Shown here piece after piece: positions 33,777 to 42,829 of a stretch of DNA of 64,000 nucleotides. Source of the DNA: Streptomyces sp. NBRC 110035 (GTDB lineage Bacteria > Actinomycetota > Actinomycetes > Streptomycetales > Streptomycetaceae); NCBI RefSeq assembly GCF_000829695.1, contig NZ_BBNN01000024.1, forward strand, positions 1 to 64,000. The letters are read 5' to 3'. Position numbers and translations under genes: made by a program. Each line of letters begins with the position of its first letter. The stretch's first letter is position 1. The notes under the pieces are model-generated. The model was not told the DNA's origin and ran no database searches. It saw only the letters and a program-made list of their open reading frames with translations.

Positions 33777-34712
33777 ATGATGCTCCCCGCGGCACTGTTG
33801 CTGCTCGGCGTCCTGATCGCCGCCGCCGGCCCCCGGTTACTGGCGCGGGCCCACTGGGCGGACCGCGAGCCGGTGGTGGCGCTGTGGGTGTGGCAGTGCG
33901 TGGTCGCGGCGGTGCTGCTGTGCTGCGCCCTGTCGATGACGTTCAGCGCGGCGGCCGCCTCGCACGTGATCGGCCGTCCGGTGTTCGCGACGGCACCGCG
34001 CGGGGTCGTGGAGGCCTACGCCCTCGGCACGGCCGGGCCCTTGGCGGCGACCACCGCGGTCGCGCTGGCGTGCGGCGGGCTGTGGACCGCGGCGATGCTG
34101 GTCCGCGAGGTCGTACGGGCTCGTGCGCGGCGGCGGGCCCGTCGGGCCGAGCTTCTGGTGCGGGCGCCGCTGCTGCCCGGCGAGGAGCCCTGCGCAGAGC
34201 GGCTGGTGGTCCTGGAGGGCGAGCACCCCGACGCGTGGTGGCTGCCCGGCACCCCGCCCCGGCTGGTCGTCACCACGGCCGCGCTGCGCCGGCTGAAGGG
34301 CCGCCGGCTGGACGCCGTCCTCGCGCACGAGCGGGGGCACGCGCAGGCCCGGCACGACTGGCTGCTGCACTGCTCCTCCGCGCTCGCCGACGGCTTCCCG
34401 CAGGTGCCGGTGTTCGCCGCGTTCCGCGACGAGATGCACCGGCTGGTCGAACTCGCCGCCGACGACACGGCCTCCCGCCGCTTCGGCCGGCTGACGACCG
34501 CCCTGGCGCTGGTCGAGCTCAACGAGCACCGGGGGGTGTTCGGCCCCTGTCCGTCCCCCCAGGGCCAGGTCCCGGCCCGGGTGCACCGGCTGCTGACTCC
34601 CCCGAACCGGCTCCCGGCGTGGCACCGGCTGCGGCTGACGGCCGTGGCGTCGCTGGTACCGGTGGTTCCGGTACTGGTGGCGTTCGTACCGGGGCTGCGG
34701 GCGCTGGGGTAG
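33777..34712 (+). CDS. M56-family (BlaR1-like) membrane metallopeptidase
   Basis: 311 residues. Several transmembrane helices in the first 120 residues precede the catalytic site 'AVLAHERGHAQARHDWLLH', where HExxH is HERGH. A downstream 'LVELAADDTASRRFG' supplies the third zinc ligand. A final hydrophobic segment closes the protein. The family cleaves regulators in response to envelope signals; a BlaI/MecI repressor usually lies next to it but none is present, so the target is unclear. It follows the DUF5134 gene by 99 bp. Confidence 0.85.
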   Translation: MMLPAALLLLGVLIAAAGPRLLARAHWADREPVVALWVWQCVVAAVLLCCALSMTFSAAAASHVIGRPVFATAPRGVVEAYALGTAGPLAATTAVALACGGLWTAAMLVREVVRARARRRARRAELLVRAPLLPGEEPCAERLVVLEGEHPDAWWLPGTPPRLVVTTAALRRLKGRRLDAVLAHERGHAQARHDWLLHCSSALADGFPQVPVFAAFRDEMHRLVELAADDTASRRFGRLTTALALVELNEHRGVFGPCPSPQGQVPARVHRLLTPPNRLPAWHRLRLTAVASLVPVVPVLVAFVPGLRALG

Positions 34713-34869
34713 GGCCTGCCCGGCGGGTCCTGCCGAAGACACGGGATCCGGCGGGCGCCGGAGGCGCGGGGCGCCGGAGCGGGATGGTGACGGAGGACGG
34801 CCGGGCCCATGAGGCTGCCGGCGGTCGAGGGACTGGCTCCGGGCCCCCTGGGTCGGCGAAGATCGCTGT

Positions 34870-35556
34870 ATGCCCTCCCCCCACATCTCTCCCGTCGGCC
34901 TCGAGCCACCGCCCCGTCCACCGGAGCACCGCCCGTCCGCCGCTCTCCTCGGCGTTCCGGCCGTGTGCTCGGTCCTGCTGCTGATCCTGGTCGCCGCTGA
35001 ATGGCGCCCGCTGACCGGGCTGGACCGCGGCATCGCCTCGGCCGTCCACCGCTGGGCGGTCGACGAGCCGGGGCTGACGCAGGCGGCCCGTGTCCTGACG
35101 GACTGGGTCTGGGACCCATGGACCATGCGCGTGCTGTGCGGAGCGGTCGCGCTGCTGCTGTGGTACCGGTACGCGGCCCGGTGGACCGCGGTGTGGCTGG
35201 TGGTGACGTGCGCCGTGGGGACCATGGTGCAGCAGGTCCTGAAAGCGGTGGTGGGCCGCGCCCGCCCCGTGTGGCCGGACCCGGTGGACTCGGCCCACTA
35301 CGCGGCGTTCCCTTCGGGCCACGCCATGACCGTCACCGTCGCCTTCGGTCTCCTGCTGTGGCTGCTGCACCGGCACGGGGCGGACCGGGCCCTGTGGGGC
35401 TGGGCCGTGACCCTGGCGGCACTCTCGGTCAGCGGCGTCGGCCTCACCCGCGTCTGGCTCGGCGTCCACTGGCCCACGGACGTGCTCGGCGGCTGGCTCC
35501 TCGGCGTCGTGGTCGTGGTCGTGGGGGTACGGGTCCACGGTCAACGGCACCCGTGA
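34870..35556 (+). CDS. PAP2-family phosphatase
   Basis: 228 residues, six probable membrane spans. The tripartite signature is present: 'KAVVGRARP' (KxxxxxxRP), 'YAAFPSGHAMTVTVAF' (PSGH) and 'GVGLTRVWLGVHWPTDVLGG' (SRx5Hx3D, with Thr before Arg). The enzyme removes phosphate from lipid phosphates such as phosphatidic acid or undecaprenyl diphosphate at the outer membrane face. The first 40 residues are Pro-rich and cytoplasmic. Confidence 0.92.
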   Translation: MPSPHISPVGLEPPPRPPEHRPSAALLGVPAVCSVLLLILVAAEWRPLTGLDRGIASAVHRWAVDEPGLTQAARVLTDWVWDPWTMRVLCGAVALLLWYRYAARWTAVWLVVTCAVGTMVQQVLKAVVGRARPVWPDPVDSAHYAAFPSGHAMTVTVAFGLLLWLLHRHGADRALWGWAVTLAALSVSGVGLTRVWLGVHWPTDVLGGWLLGVVVVVVGVRVHGQRHP

Positions 35557-35730
35557 CCGTGAGAGGCGCCGGTGCCCCGGCGTCCCGCTGGTCCGGCGGT
35601 CCTGTGTTCTGGGCGAAAGGACCCGTGCCGTGCCGCCGCCGCTCTCCTCGGGCGATCCCCCGCGCCGCCCGAGGAGGACGGCAGCCCGGCGTGGACCCAC
35701 GAGGGGCCCGACCGGATGCGCTGAGTATAG

Positions 35731-35749
35731 TTGGCTGCCAGCCAGTCAA
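35731..35749. promoter_or_regulatory. Probable TetR operator at the TetR promoter
   Basis: TTGGCTGCCAGCCAGTCAA is an imperfect palindrome (TTGnCTG ... CAGnCAA), directly after a -10-like GTATAG and 15 bp before the TetR start. It is placed for autorepression. Confidence 0.6.
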
Positions 35750-35763
35750 CGCAGGAGTCCAGC

Positions 35764-36579
35764 ATGTCCCCGCGCAGCGCCTCGGTCAATGAAGAGTTGC
35801 GAAGGCGTTCGAAGGAGCGGCTTCTGCAGGCCGCCGTGGAGCTGGTGAGCGAGCGCGGCTACGACGCGACGACGCTCGGCGACATCGCCGACCGAGCGGG
35901 TTCCGCGCGGGGCCTGGTGTCGTACTACTTCCCGGGGAAGCGCCAGTTGGTGCAGTCCGCCGTGCACCGCCTGATGCACCGGACGCTCGAGGAGGCGCTG
36001 GAACAGGAACCGCGCACCGACGACGGGCGGGAGCGGATGGCGCGGGCCATCGACGCGATCCTGGGCCTGGCCCGGGACCGTCCCGTACTGATGCGCCAGC
36101 ACATGGCCGGGCTGCTGCAGGCCGAGGGTTTCCTGCCCTGCCCCGAGCAGCGGCGGCTGGCGGAACTGCTGAGCGACACCGTCGCCCGGTACGGCTCGAC
36201 GCAGGTCGGCAGCGACTATCCGATGCTGCGCGCCCTGTTGATGGGTGCCGTGTACTCGGCGCTGGTGCCAGGTGTGCCGATGCCCGTCACGGTGCTGCGC
36301 GAGGAGTTGTTCCAGCGGTACCGGCTGGACTGGGACCTCGGTGTCCCGCCGCGCACCTCGGTGTCCGGCGGGACGGGTGCGACGAGTCCGCCGGACCGGC
36401 CCGAGGACGGGGGCCGGACGGACGGACCGAACCACTCGGACAAAACACCCGGCCCAGAGGGGGCGGGCGGCAGGGACGCGCCGGACCGGACGGATGTGTC
36501 ACGGTTCTTCGCGACCGGGGCGGCGCCGGAGTCCTTGGTGCCCGCCCGTCGTCCCGAGCCTGAAGGTCAGTCGAAGTAG
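35764..36579 (+). CDS. TetR-family transcriptional regulator
   Basis: 271 residues. The DNA-binding helices are 'RLLQAAVELVSERGYDATTL' and 'GDIADRAGSARGLVSYYFPG', then 'KRQLVQSAVHRLMH'. The ligand domain spans about 70-200. The last 70 residues are Gly/Asp/Pro-rich and look disordered, longer than usual. The ATG has AGGAG six bases upstream. Its 3' end overlaps the convergent LVIVD gene by 13 bp. A palindrome at its promoter suggests autoregulation; other targets are unknown. Confidence 0.9.
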   Translation: MSPRSASVNEELRRRSKERLLQAAVELVSERGYDATTLGDIADRAGSARGLVSYYFPGKRQLVQSAVHRLMHRTLEEALEQEPRTDDGRERMARAIDAILGLARDRPVLMRQHMAGLLQAEGFLPCPEQRRLAELLSDTVARYGSTQVGSDYPMLRALLMGAVYSALVPGVPMPVTVLREELFQRYRLDWDLGVPPRTSVSGGTGATSPPDRPEDGGRTDGPNHSDKTPGPEGAGGRDAPDRTDVSRFFATGAAPESLVPARRPEPEGQSK

Positions 36580-38069
36580 TCCGGCTGCGTCTGCACGTTG
36601 AGCTCACGCATCTTGACCCAGCGGGCCGGATCCGTGCGCCGGTCGTCGATCTTCAGGACGTCGAAGCCCTTGGCCATGTCGTTCGAGTAGATGTAGCCGT
36701 TGTAGTAGTACGCCGACCACGAACCGCCGGTGACGAGCTGGTCGGTGCTCAACGGCCCCCGCTCGAAGTAGGCGATCTCCTTCGGCTTCGAGGAGTTGGT
36801 GAAGTCCCAGACGGAGACGCCACCCTGGTACCAGGCCTGGACCATGAGGTCCTTGCCCTTGACCGGGATCAGCGAGCCGTTGTGGGCGACGCAGTTCTCG
36901 GTGTCCGCCTGGTGACGCGGGATCTTGAAGTAGCTGCGGAAGACGAGCTTGCGCTTGTCGCCCTTGCCGACGACGTCGTAGATGCCGTCCGCACCGCGGT
37001 CCGGTCCGACCTCCGCGTTGCAGGTGGCGGCGCCGCCACCGCCCAGCTCGTCGGTGAACACGACCTTGTCGGCCCGCTGGTTGAACGTCGCCGAGTGCCA
37101 GAAGGCGAAGTTGACGTTGTCCTGCACCCGGTCGATCACCTTGGGGCGCTCGGGGTCCTTGATGGAGAGCAGGATGCCGTCACCCATGCAGGCGCCGGCC
37201 GCCAGGTCCTTGGAGGGCAGCACGGTGATGTCGTGGCAGCCCGTCGTCTTGGAGACACCCGGGTTCGTGGGCCCACCCGGGTTGCCGCCACCGTCGGGAC
37301 CCTCACCGGGGAACAGTACGGGGAACCCGACCACGGCCGCCCTGTGCGGGGCCTTGCGCGGCACCTTGATGACGGAGATGCCGTCGTGCGGCGGCTGGCA
37401 GTCGGGGTAGGCGGCGTTCGGCGAGTACGAGGAGACGTACACGTAGACGTTCTTGCCCTCGGGCACCAGCGAGTGGGTGTGCGAGCCGCAGGCGGTCTCG
37501 ACGGCGGCGACGTAGCGCGGGTTGCGCTTGTTGCTGATGTCGAAGACCTTCATGCCCTCCCACGAGGACTTCTCGGTCACCGGCTGCGTGGTGCTGTTGC
37601 AACTGCTGTCGCTGCGCGACGAGTCGGTGGAAAGGAACAGCAGATCGCCGGAGACGGAGATGTCGTTCTGGGAGCCGGGGCACAGCACCTGGGACACCGT
37701 CATCGGCGACTTCGGGTTGCTGATGTCGTAGATGGTGAAGCCGTCGTAGTTTCCGGCGAAGGCGTACCGGCCCTGGAAGGCCAGGTCCGAATTGGTGCCG
37801 GTCAGCGCGTCCTTGGGGACGTGCGCGACGTGACGGATGTTGTTGGAGTGGACGATCTCGTCCTGGGCGGGTATCTCGCCCTCCGCGATGGCCTCGCGCG
37901 CTTCTGCCTGCGCGCTCTTCGGTATCTCCTTCGAAGCGGGCGGCGCGTCCCCGGGGTCGGGGGTCGCCGCGGCCGGGGCTGCGGTCAGGAGCGCCGCCAG
38001 CAGCCCACCGGCCGCCGCGGCAACTCCCAGCCGTCTGCGCCGGGTCCGGGGAACATTGAACAGGATCAC
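36567..38069 (-). CDS. Secreted LVIVD-repeat protein
   Basis: 500 residues. A Tat-like/Sec signal is visible: 'NVPRTRRRRLGVAAAAGGLL' then 'LLTAAPAAATP'. The mature protein is a beta-propeller of LVIVD-type repeats, such as 'YAFAGNYDGFTIYDISNPKS', 'WEGMKVFDISNKRNPRYVAA' and 'GGVSVWDFTNSSKPKEIAYF'. Many His, Asp and two Cys pairs ('SQVLCPGS', 'VETACGSHTHS') suggest metal binding. The family has no proven enzyme activity. It diverges from a DUF305 lipoprotein gene across 190 bp of shared promoter. Confidence 0.87.
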   Translation of the reverse strand: MILFNVPRTRRRRLGVAAAAGGLLAALLTAAPAAATPDPGDAPPASKEIPKSAQAEAREAIAEGEIPAQDEIVHSNNIRHVAHVPKDALTGTNSDLAFQGRYAFAGNYDGFTIYDISNPKSPMTVSQVLCPGSQNDISVSGDLLFLSTDSSRSDSSCNSTTQPVTEKSSWEGMKVFDISNKRNPRYVAAVETACGSHTHSLVPEGKNVYVYVSSYSPNAAYPDCQPPHDGISVIKVPRKAPHRAAVVGFPVLFPGEGPDGGGNPGGPTNPGVSKTTGCHDITVLPSKDLAAGACMGDGILLSIKDPERPKVIDRVQDNVNFAFWHSATFNQRADKVVFTDELGGGGAATCNAEVGPDRGADGIYDVVGKGDKRKLVFRSYFKIPRHQADTENCVAHNGSLIPVKGKDLMVQAWYQGGVSVWDFTNSSKPKEIAYFERGPLSTDQLVTGGSWSAYYYNGYIYSNDMAKGFDVLKIDDRRTDPARWVKMRELNVQTQPDYFD

Positions 38070-38259
38070 TGTCTTCCTCCCTTGTTCCGTTCAGCTCGGA
38101 ACGGGTTCCGCTCCGGCAGTATGGCCCTGAGCATGCACATATCAACAGTGGGCAACATGCTCGCAACGAAGTTTTTTGATCACTACCGCGCGGAAGCGTG
38201 CCAGGACAGTCGTCAACGCTCACGAGGCGTCGTGCCACCCGCCTGACCCAGGAGGTCCC

Positions 38260-38928
38260 GTGTTCCACCGCCGTGCGTCACGTGTGTCCGTCGTCGCGAC
38301 CGGGCTGGTCGCCCTGGCCGTACTCGGGATCACGGGCTGCGACTCCGATACGGACGACGCCGGGCCGGCCTCGGCGGGCGGCCCCTCGGTGATCGCGCCG
38401 GGCGAGCCCGGAGGGCAGAACCGGACCCTGTCGGCCGAGGAGGCGGCGGAGCTGCGCGTCGAGGACGACTCCCCCAACTCGGCGGACGTCTCCTACTCCC
38501 GCATGATGATCGAGCACCACTCTCAGGCCCTGGAGATGACAGAACTCGTCCCGGACCGCGCCGAGTCGACGAAGATCGTCAAACTGGCCGAGCGGATCGC
38601 CGCCTCGCAGCAGCCCGAGATCAAGGCGATGGAGGGCTGGCTGACGAGACACGGCAAGTCCAAGGAGGCCGACGGGCACTCCCACGGACACGACCACGCG
38701 ACGATGCCCGGTATGGCGACCCCGGGCCAGCTCAAGAACCTCCGCGCGGCCGAGGGGAAGGCCTTCGACCAGCTCTTCCTCACGCTGATGATCACCCATC
38801 ACGAAGGGGCGATCGCCATGGCCACGGAGGTGAAGTCGGAGGGCAACAACATTCAGGTCGAGGAGATGGCCGACGACGTGGTCGCCCAGCAGACGAGCGA
38901 GATCACGCGGATGCGCTCCCTACTCTGA
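38260..38928 (+). CDS. DUF305 lipoprotein
   Basis: 222 residues from GTG with GGAGG four bases upstream. The lipobox is LGITGC (Cys about 27), so the protein is anchored outside the membrane. Two DUF305 halves follow, each with a His-rich helix: 'YSRMMIEHHSQALEMTELV' and 'FLTLMITHHEGAIAMATEV', separated by 'HSHGHDHATMPGM'. The HH pairs and Met residues suit binding of copper or another metal. Divergent from the LVIVD protein, with which it may cooperate in the envelope (inference). Confidence 0.9.
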   Translation: MFHRRASRVSVVATGLVALAVLGITGCDSDTDDAGPASAGGPSVIAPGEPGGQNRTLSAEEAAELRVEDDSPNSADVSYSRMMIEHHSQALEMTELVPDRAESTKIVKLAERIAASQQPEIKAMEGWLTRHGKSKEADGHSHGHDHATMPGMATPGQLKNLRAAEGKAFDQLFLTLMITHHEGAIAMATEVKSEGNNIQVEEMADDVVAQQTSEITRMRSLL

Positions 38929-39564
38929 CGCCCGCCGGGTGTGACGCGGGGTCAGCAGGCCCGCGTCACGCGCCCGTCCGATGACCCTGAGCGCTCCGCG
39001 CCGGCTGTATCCGGTCGCGCACATCACGGCGAGGACCGGGTCGACGCCCTCCGCCTGGGCCGCGCGGTACTCCCGCGCCACGAGGCGCCTCCCCACGGGC
39101 TCCCGCGGCCGGACCGCGCGGCTGCGCGTCTTAGGCTCCCCCGCACCGGGCGGCCGGGCCCGGACGGCGGAGCCGCCCTCGGATGCCGCTTCGTCGTCGT
39201 CGGCGGCCGGTTGGACGGCGGCGGCCGACGCGATCCCGGCTGCCACGACACCGGCCGCCCCGTCGCCGGGGCCCGGCCCGTCGTCTGCACCGCACGCCCG
39301 TGCGAGCGGCCCCTCGATCCAGTCGGCGAACAGCGCCAGGTCCTCCAGTGACAACGCGGGCCGGGCCCGTACGTCCTCGACACAGACGCAGAGCCCGGAC
39401 ACCAGGGCGAGCGCTTCCACACCGGCCCCGTCGGCGAAGATGAGCCGCACATGGAACCAGCGCGTCGCGTGCTCGCCCTCCCGCACCTCCCAGGCGGGCC
39501 ACACGAAGACCGCCCCGTCCGCCGGAGAACGATCGGAAAGATGGAGAAAAGATTCCTCAAGCAC
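38920..39564 (-). CDS. DUF6214 family protein
   Basis: 214 residues. The N-terminal domain reads 'VWPAWEVREGEHATRWFHVR' and 'LSLEDLALFADWIEGPLARA'; a variable Ala/Gly linker follows; the C-terminal 60 residues contain 'RRLVAREYRAAQAEGVDPVL' and 'GYSRRGALRVIGRARDAGLL', which resemble a small helix-turn-helix. Found in Streptomyces with no known role; a link to DNA binding is a guess from the C-terminus. Its 3' end overlaps the DUF305 gene by nine bases. Confidence 0.72.
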   Translation of the reverse strand: MLEESFLHLSDRSPADGAVFVWPAWEVREGEHATRWFHVRLIFADGAGVEALALVSGLCVCVEDVRARPALSLEDLALFADWIEGPLARACGADDGPGPGDGAAGVVAAGIASAAAVQPAADDDEAASEGGSAVRARPPGAGEPKTRSRAVRPREPVGRRLVAREYRAAQAEGVDPVLAVMCATGYSRRGALRVIGRARDAGLLTPRHTRRASE

Positions 39565-39950
39565 GCGCGCTACGTAAGCACGTGATCACTTTCCATACGA
39601 CCGAACACGCACCCCGGCTGCCGGACGGCACCCTGTCAGCGCAGCGGATGCAGTCCGCTCCGTGAGGAACGACCGCCCGCGTGGACGGGAAGGGCCGCAC
39701 GGAGACGGTAGGCGGTACCGGCCGCCCCGGCCGGCGGGGCGGGGCAGGCACGCGCAGCGGTACAACCGTTGGCGGTGAGACTGCTCTCGGTCCGCGACCA
39801 GGCGTCGGGGACCGGTCGGATGGCCGTGCCCGGTACCCCGCGCTGCTCCTCGCGCGTCCTGGACACCCTGCTGAGTCCGGACGGAGGCGTGCGCCCGGAG
39901 ATGGTCAGCACCGACAACGCCTCGTACTCGACATGGTGTGCGGCGTCTTC
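39565..39950. other. Gap without a confident gene
   Basis: About 390 bp upstream of the DUF6214 gene. Short open frames exist on both strands but none has a protein-like composition or a ribosome site. It should hold the DUF6214 promoter. Confidence 0.5.
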
Positions 39951-39959
39951 AAGATGCTC

Positions 39960-40499
39960 GGCCACCGCTCCGCGCCCTGCTTCCGGGACCTGGCCGGTCA
40001 GCGGTTCCGGCGCGCGGGCCTCCCCTCCGCGGCCCGTACGGGGAAGAGCACCGCAGCGACGCCGAGGCCCGGGAGCTACGGGCCACTGGAGGCACTTGCC
40101 CGCAACAAGGTGAACCTCCAGAAGATCGAGACCTGATGGTTCGACGTCGTCATCGACACCATCTCCGCACCTCACGACCTCGCCCCGTACCTGAAGCTGG
40201 TGGCGATGGACGGCACCCTCAGCCTCCTCGGGTAGCTGGGCCCGGTCACCGTCGAGACCATGGACCTGCTCGTCGGCTGCAAGAAGCTCAGCTCCGCGGG
40301 CAGCGGAGGCCGCTCCTCGACAGCCGAGATGCTCCGGTTCTGCGCCGACAACGGCATCGCCGCCGACATCGAAGTGCTCCCGTCGTCACAGGTGGACACG
40401 GCACTCGGCCGCCTCCGGCGAAACGACGTCCGTTACCGCTTCGTGCTCGACATGTCCGGCCTGGGGGTTGAGGAGCATCGGAACGAAAACCGGCGCTGA
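39960..40499 (+). pseudogene. Zinc-type NAD(P)-dependent alcohol dehydrogenase relic
   Basis: One frame reads, with two internal stops (TGA 40134-40136, TAG 40233-40235), 'WFDVVIDTISAPHDLAPYLK', 'LVAMDGTLSLLG', 'VTVETMDLLVGCKKLSSAGS' and 'GNGIAADIEVLPSSQVDTA'-like sequence ending 'RRNDVRYRFVLDM'. This is the C-terminal third of a YahK/AdhA-type dehydrogenase. The part before it is scrambled, and the zinc-binding N-terminal domain is gone. Clearly an inactive remnant. Confidence 0.75.
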
Positions 40500-40708
40500 G
40501 GATCTGTCGGCCCTGGTGGGTGGCCGACGAGGCGCCGGTCGCGGGACCGGTCCGAAGCCTTCCGCAGACAACGCCCTGTTACCTGCGGGACGGCCGATCG
40601 CGACCTGCGGGGACGGCTCGGAGGCCGTGCGCGAAGCGGCCCCGTCATCTGCGGCAAGGCCGCCGCCTTCCCGTCCTTGGGCTGAACTTCGGCCCTGGCG
40701 CAGTGGAG

Positions 40709-40732
40709 CCGCCCGGTGGCGCCACCGGGCGG
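40709..40732 (-). terminator. Hairpin terminator of the aldo/keto reductase gene
   Basis: CCGCCCGGTG and CACCGGGCGG pair perfectly around GCGC, 45 bp after the reductase stop. Confidence 0.75.
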
Positions 40733-40776
40733 CAGCATGCTGCCTGCATCACATCGTCCGCCAGCCCTCGGTCCTG

Positions 40777-41649
40777 CTAGTGGCCGATCTCGTCCAACTC
40801 GGCGAGTTCCTCGTCGGAGAGCGGGAGTCCCACGCCGGCGACGTTCTCGCGCAGGTGCGTCACGGACGAGGTGCCGGGGATGAGCAGGATGTTCGGCGAC
40901 CGCCGCAGCAGCCATGCCAGGGCGACCGACATCGGCGTCGAGTTCAGCCGGGTGGCCACGGCGGAGAGTGCCGAGGACTGCAGCGGGGTGAAGCCGCCGA
41001 GCGGGAAGAACGGCACGTAGGCGATGTTCTTGGCGGCGAGGTCGTCGATCAGTTCGTCGTCCTGGCGGTAGGCGAGGTTGTACATGTTCTGCACGCACAC
41101 GATCGGTGCGATCGCCTGCGCCTCGCTGACCTGTTCCGCGGTCGCGTTACTCACTCCGAGGTGTCGGATCAGGCCCTGCTGCCGGAGTTCGGCGAGGGCC
41201 TCGAAGGGCTCGGCGAGCGAGCCGGGCCGGGGGCCCTGGGCGTCGCCGAGCCGGAGGTTGACCACGTCGAGCGCATCGAGGCCGAGGTCCTCAAGGTTCT
41301 CGTGGACGGCGCGGCGCAGGTTTTCGGGCTGCCGGGCAGGGGGCCAGCCGCCCTGCCGGTCGCGGACCGCGCCGACCTTGGTCACGATGTGCAGCGATGC
41401 GGGATAGGGGTGCAGCGCTTCACGGATCAGCTGGTTGGTGACGCGTGGTCCGTAGGCGCCGGCGGTGTCGATGTGGGTGATTCCGAGGTCGGCGGCCTCG
41501 CGCAGGACGGCGAGCGCACCGTCGTGGTCGGCGGGCGGGCCCATGACCCCGGGGCCGGCGAGCTGCATGGCGCCGTAGCCGAAACGGGTGACGGTCAGAT
41601 CGCCCAGTATCCAGGTGCCGCCGGACAATGACGCGGAGGGTGTGCTCAT
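40777..41649 (-). CDS. Aldo/keto reductase
   Basis: 290 residues, TIM barrel. The N-terminal 'TVTRFGYGAMQLAGPG', catalytic 'HIDTAGAYGPRVTNQLIREA' (Asp and Tyr), 'LHIVTKVGAVRD' (Lys), 'IRHLGVSNATAEQVSEAQ' and the NADPH-binding 'LLIPGTSSVTHLRENVAG' are all present. The position of the usual catalytic His is taken by 'DVVNLRLGD', as in the pyridoxal-reductase-like subgroup. It reduces carbonyls with NADPH. It diverges from a LysR gene, which is the likely regulator. Confidence 0.9.
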   Translation of the reverse strand: MSTPSASLSGGTWILGDLTVTRFGYGAMQLAGPGVMGPPADHDGALAVLREAADLGITHIDTAGAYGPRVTNQLIREALHPYPASLHIVTKVGAVRDRQGGWPPARQPENLRRAVHENLEDLGLDALDVVNLRLGDAQGPRPGSLAEPFEALAELRQQGLIRHLGVSNATAEQVSEAQAIAPIVCVQNMYNLAYRQDDELIDDLAAKNIAYVPFFPLGGFTPLQSSALSAVATRLNSTPMSVALAWLLRRSPNILLIPGTSSVTHLRENVAGVGLPLSDEELAELDEIGH

Positions 41650-41825
41650 GGCTGTGTCTTTGGTCTTTCTGCTGGGCGGGATGTTGCAGAGGGCCGCGTG
41701 TCACGCGATGCGCCGCTTTTCGTGGGCAGCTGTCTGGGTCGGTCACCGGCGCGGACTTCGCTTTGCCCATGCCGTAGATGTTCGCTCGCAGACGAGCGGC
41801 GCATCCAATACCGCCCCGGTGCCTT

Positions 41826-41846
41826 GTGATACCCGTCAGGTATCAC
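41826..41846. promoter_or_regulatory. LysR-type operator between the reductase and lysR-like genes
   Basis: GTGATACC-CGTCA-GGTATCAC is a perfect 8-bp inverted repeat with the T-N11-A spacing expected of LysR proteins, 12 bp upstream of the LysR start. Confidence 0.72.
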
Positions 41847-41857
41847 GGGAGTACGCT

Positions 41858-42829
41858 GTGGCCGTGGACACCTTGGAGACCCGCGAGTTGAGGTACTTCG
41901 TCGCCGTTGCCGAGGAACTGCACTTCGGCCGCGCCGCCGAGCGCCTCGGCATGGCCCAGCCACCGCTGTCCCGGGCGATCCAGCAGCTCGAGCGGCGTCT
42001 TGGTGTTCGCCTGCTGGACCGCAGCCGCCGCGGCGTCGCCCTGACCGGCGCCGGAGAGATGCTGCTGCACGAGGGCCGCGCGGCCCTCGACGCGACCGCC
42101 GCCGCCGCCCGCCGCGCCCGCCGCGCCGGTGGCGCCGACAGCCCCGGCGGTCCCCGCAACCGCCTGGTGCTGGCGGTGAAGGCCGGTGCGTCCCACGAGC
42201 TGCTGCACAAGCTCCTCGACGCCTACGCGGCCGAGCCCGACGCCGCCGAGATCGAGGTGCTGCCGAGCGGTACGTGCAAGCAGGGAGAGATGCTGCGCGA
42301 CGGCCGCGCGGATGTGGCGCTCCTGCACGCGCCGTTCAACTCCCTCGCCGGGTTCGACAGCGAGGAACTGATGACCGAGGGGCAGATCGCCATCCTGCCC
42401 GCCGGGCACCCTCTCGCGGCGCACAGGACTCTGTCCCTGGCCGACATCACCAGCATCCCCGATCTTCCGCTCGCCCGCTGGTCCCGCGACGGCACCTATC
42501 CCCCCGGCCCGGGCCCCGAGATCCACGACCAGACGCAACTGGCCCAGCTGATCGCCCTCGGACGCACCGCGGCCGTCTTCCCCGACTCAGCCCGCGCCTG
42601 GCTGTGGGCCGAGCACACCGCCGTCCCCCTGACCGACGCACCTCCCGTCGTCACCCACATCGCCTGGCCCGCGCACAGCCGCTCCCTCGCCCTCGCCGGG
42701 CTGATCCGCACGGCAACACGGCTATGGCCCTCTCCTGCCTTCCCTCACCGCCGCCACCTTGATGACACGCCGCCCGACAGCCGGTCCGTGCACGGCACGG
42801 ACCGGCCCGCGAAGCTGTCACAGCTCTGA
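41858..42829 (+). CDS. LysR-family transcriptional regulator
   Basis: 323 residues from GTG with GGGAG six bases upstream; a second GTG lies two codons on. The winged helix-turn-helix is 'LETRELRYFVAVAEELHFGR', 'AAERLGMAQPPLSRAIQQLE' and 'RRLGVRLLDRSRRGVALTGA'. The effector domain starts at about 100 ('NRLVLAVKAGASHELLHKLL'). It diverges from the aldo/keto reductase and has an inverted repeat at its own promoter, so it probably controls both. The C-terminal 40 residues are unstructured. Confidence 0.92.
   Translation: MAVDTLETRELRYFVAVAEELHFGRAAERLGMAQPPLSRAIQQLERRLGVRLLDRSRRGVALTGAGEMLLHEGRAALDATAAAARRARRAGGADSPGGPRNRLVLAVKAGASHELLHKLLDAYAAEPDAAEIEVLPSGTCKQGEMLRDGRADVALLHAPFNSLAGFDSEELMTEGQIAILPAGHPLAAHRTLSLADITSIPDLPLARWSRDGTYPPGPGPEIHDQTQLAQLIALGRTAAVFPDSARAWLWAEHTAVPLTDAPPVVTHIAWPAHSRSLALAGLIRTATRLWPSPAFPHRRHLDDTPPDSRSVHGTDRPAKLSQL

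Noticed and set aside
36882..38246. Plus-strand 454-codon frame opposite the LVIVD gene
   Set aside because: Val/Gly/Asp-rich shadow of a well-supported secreted protein.
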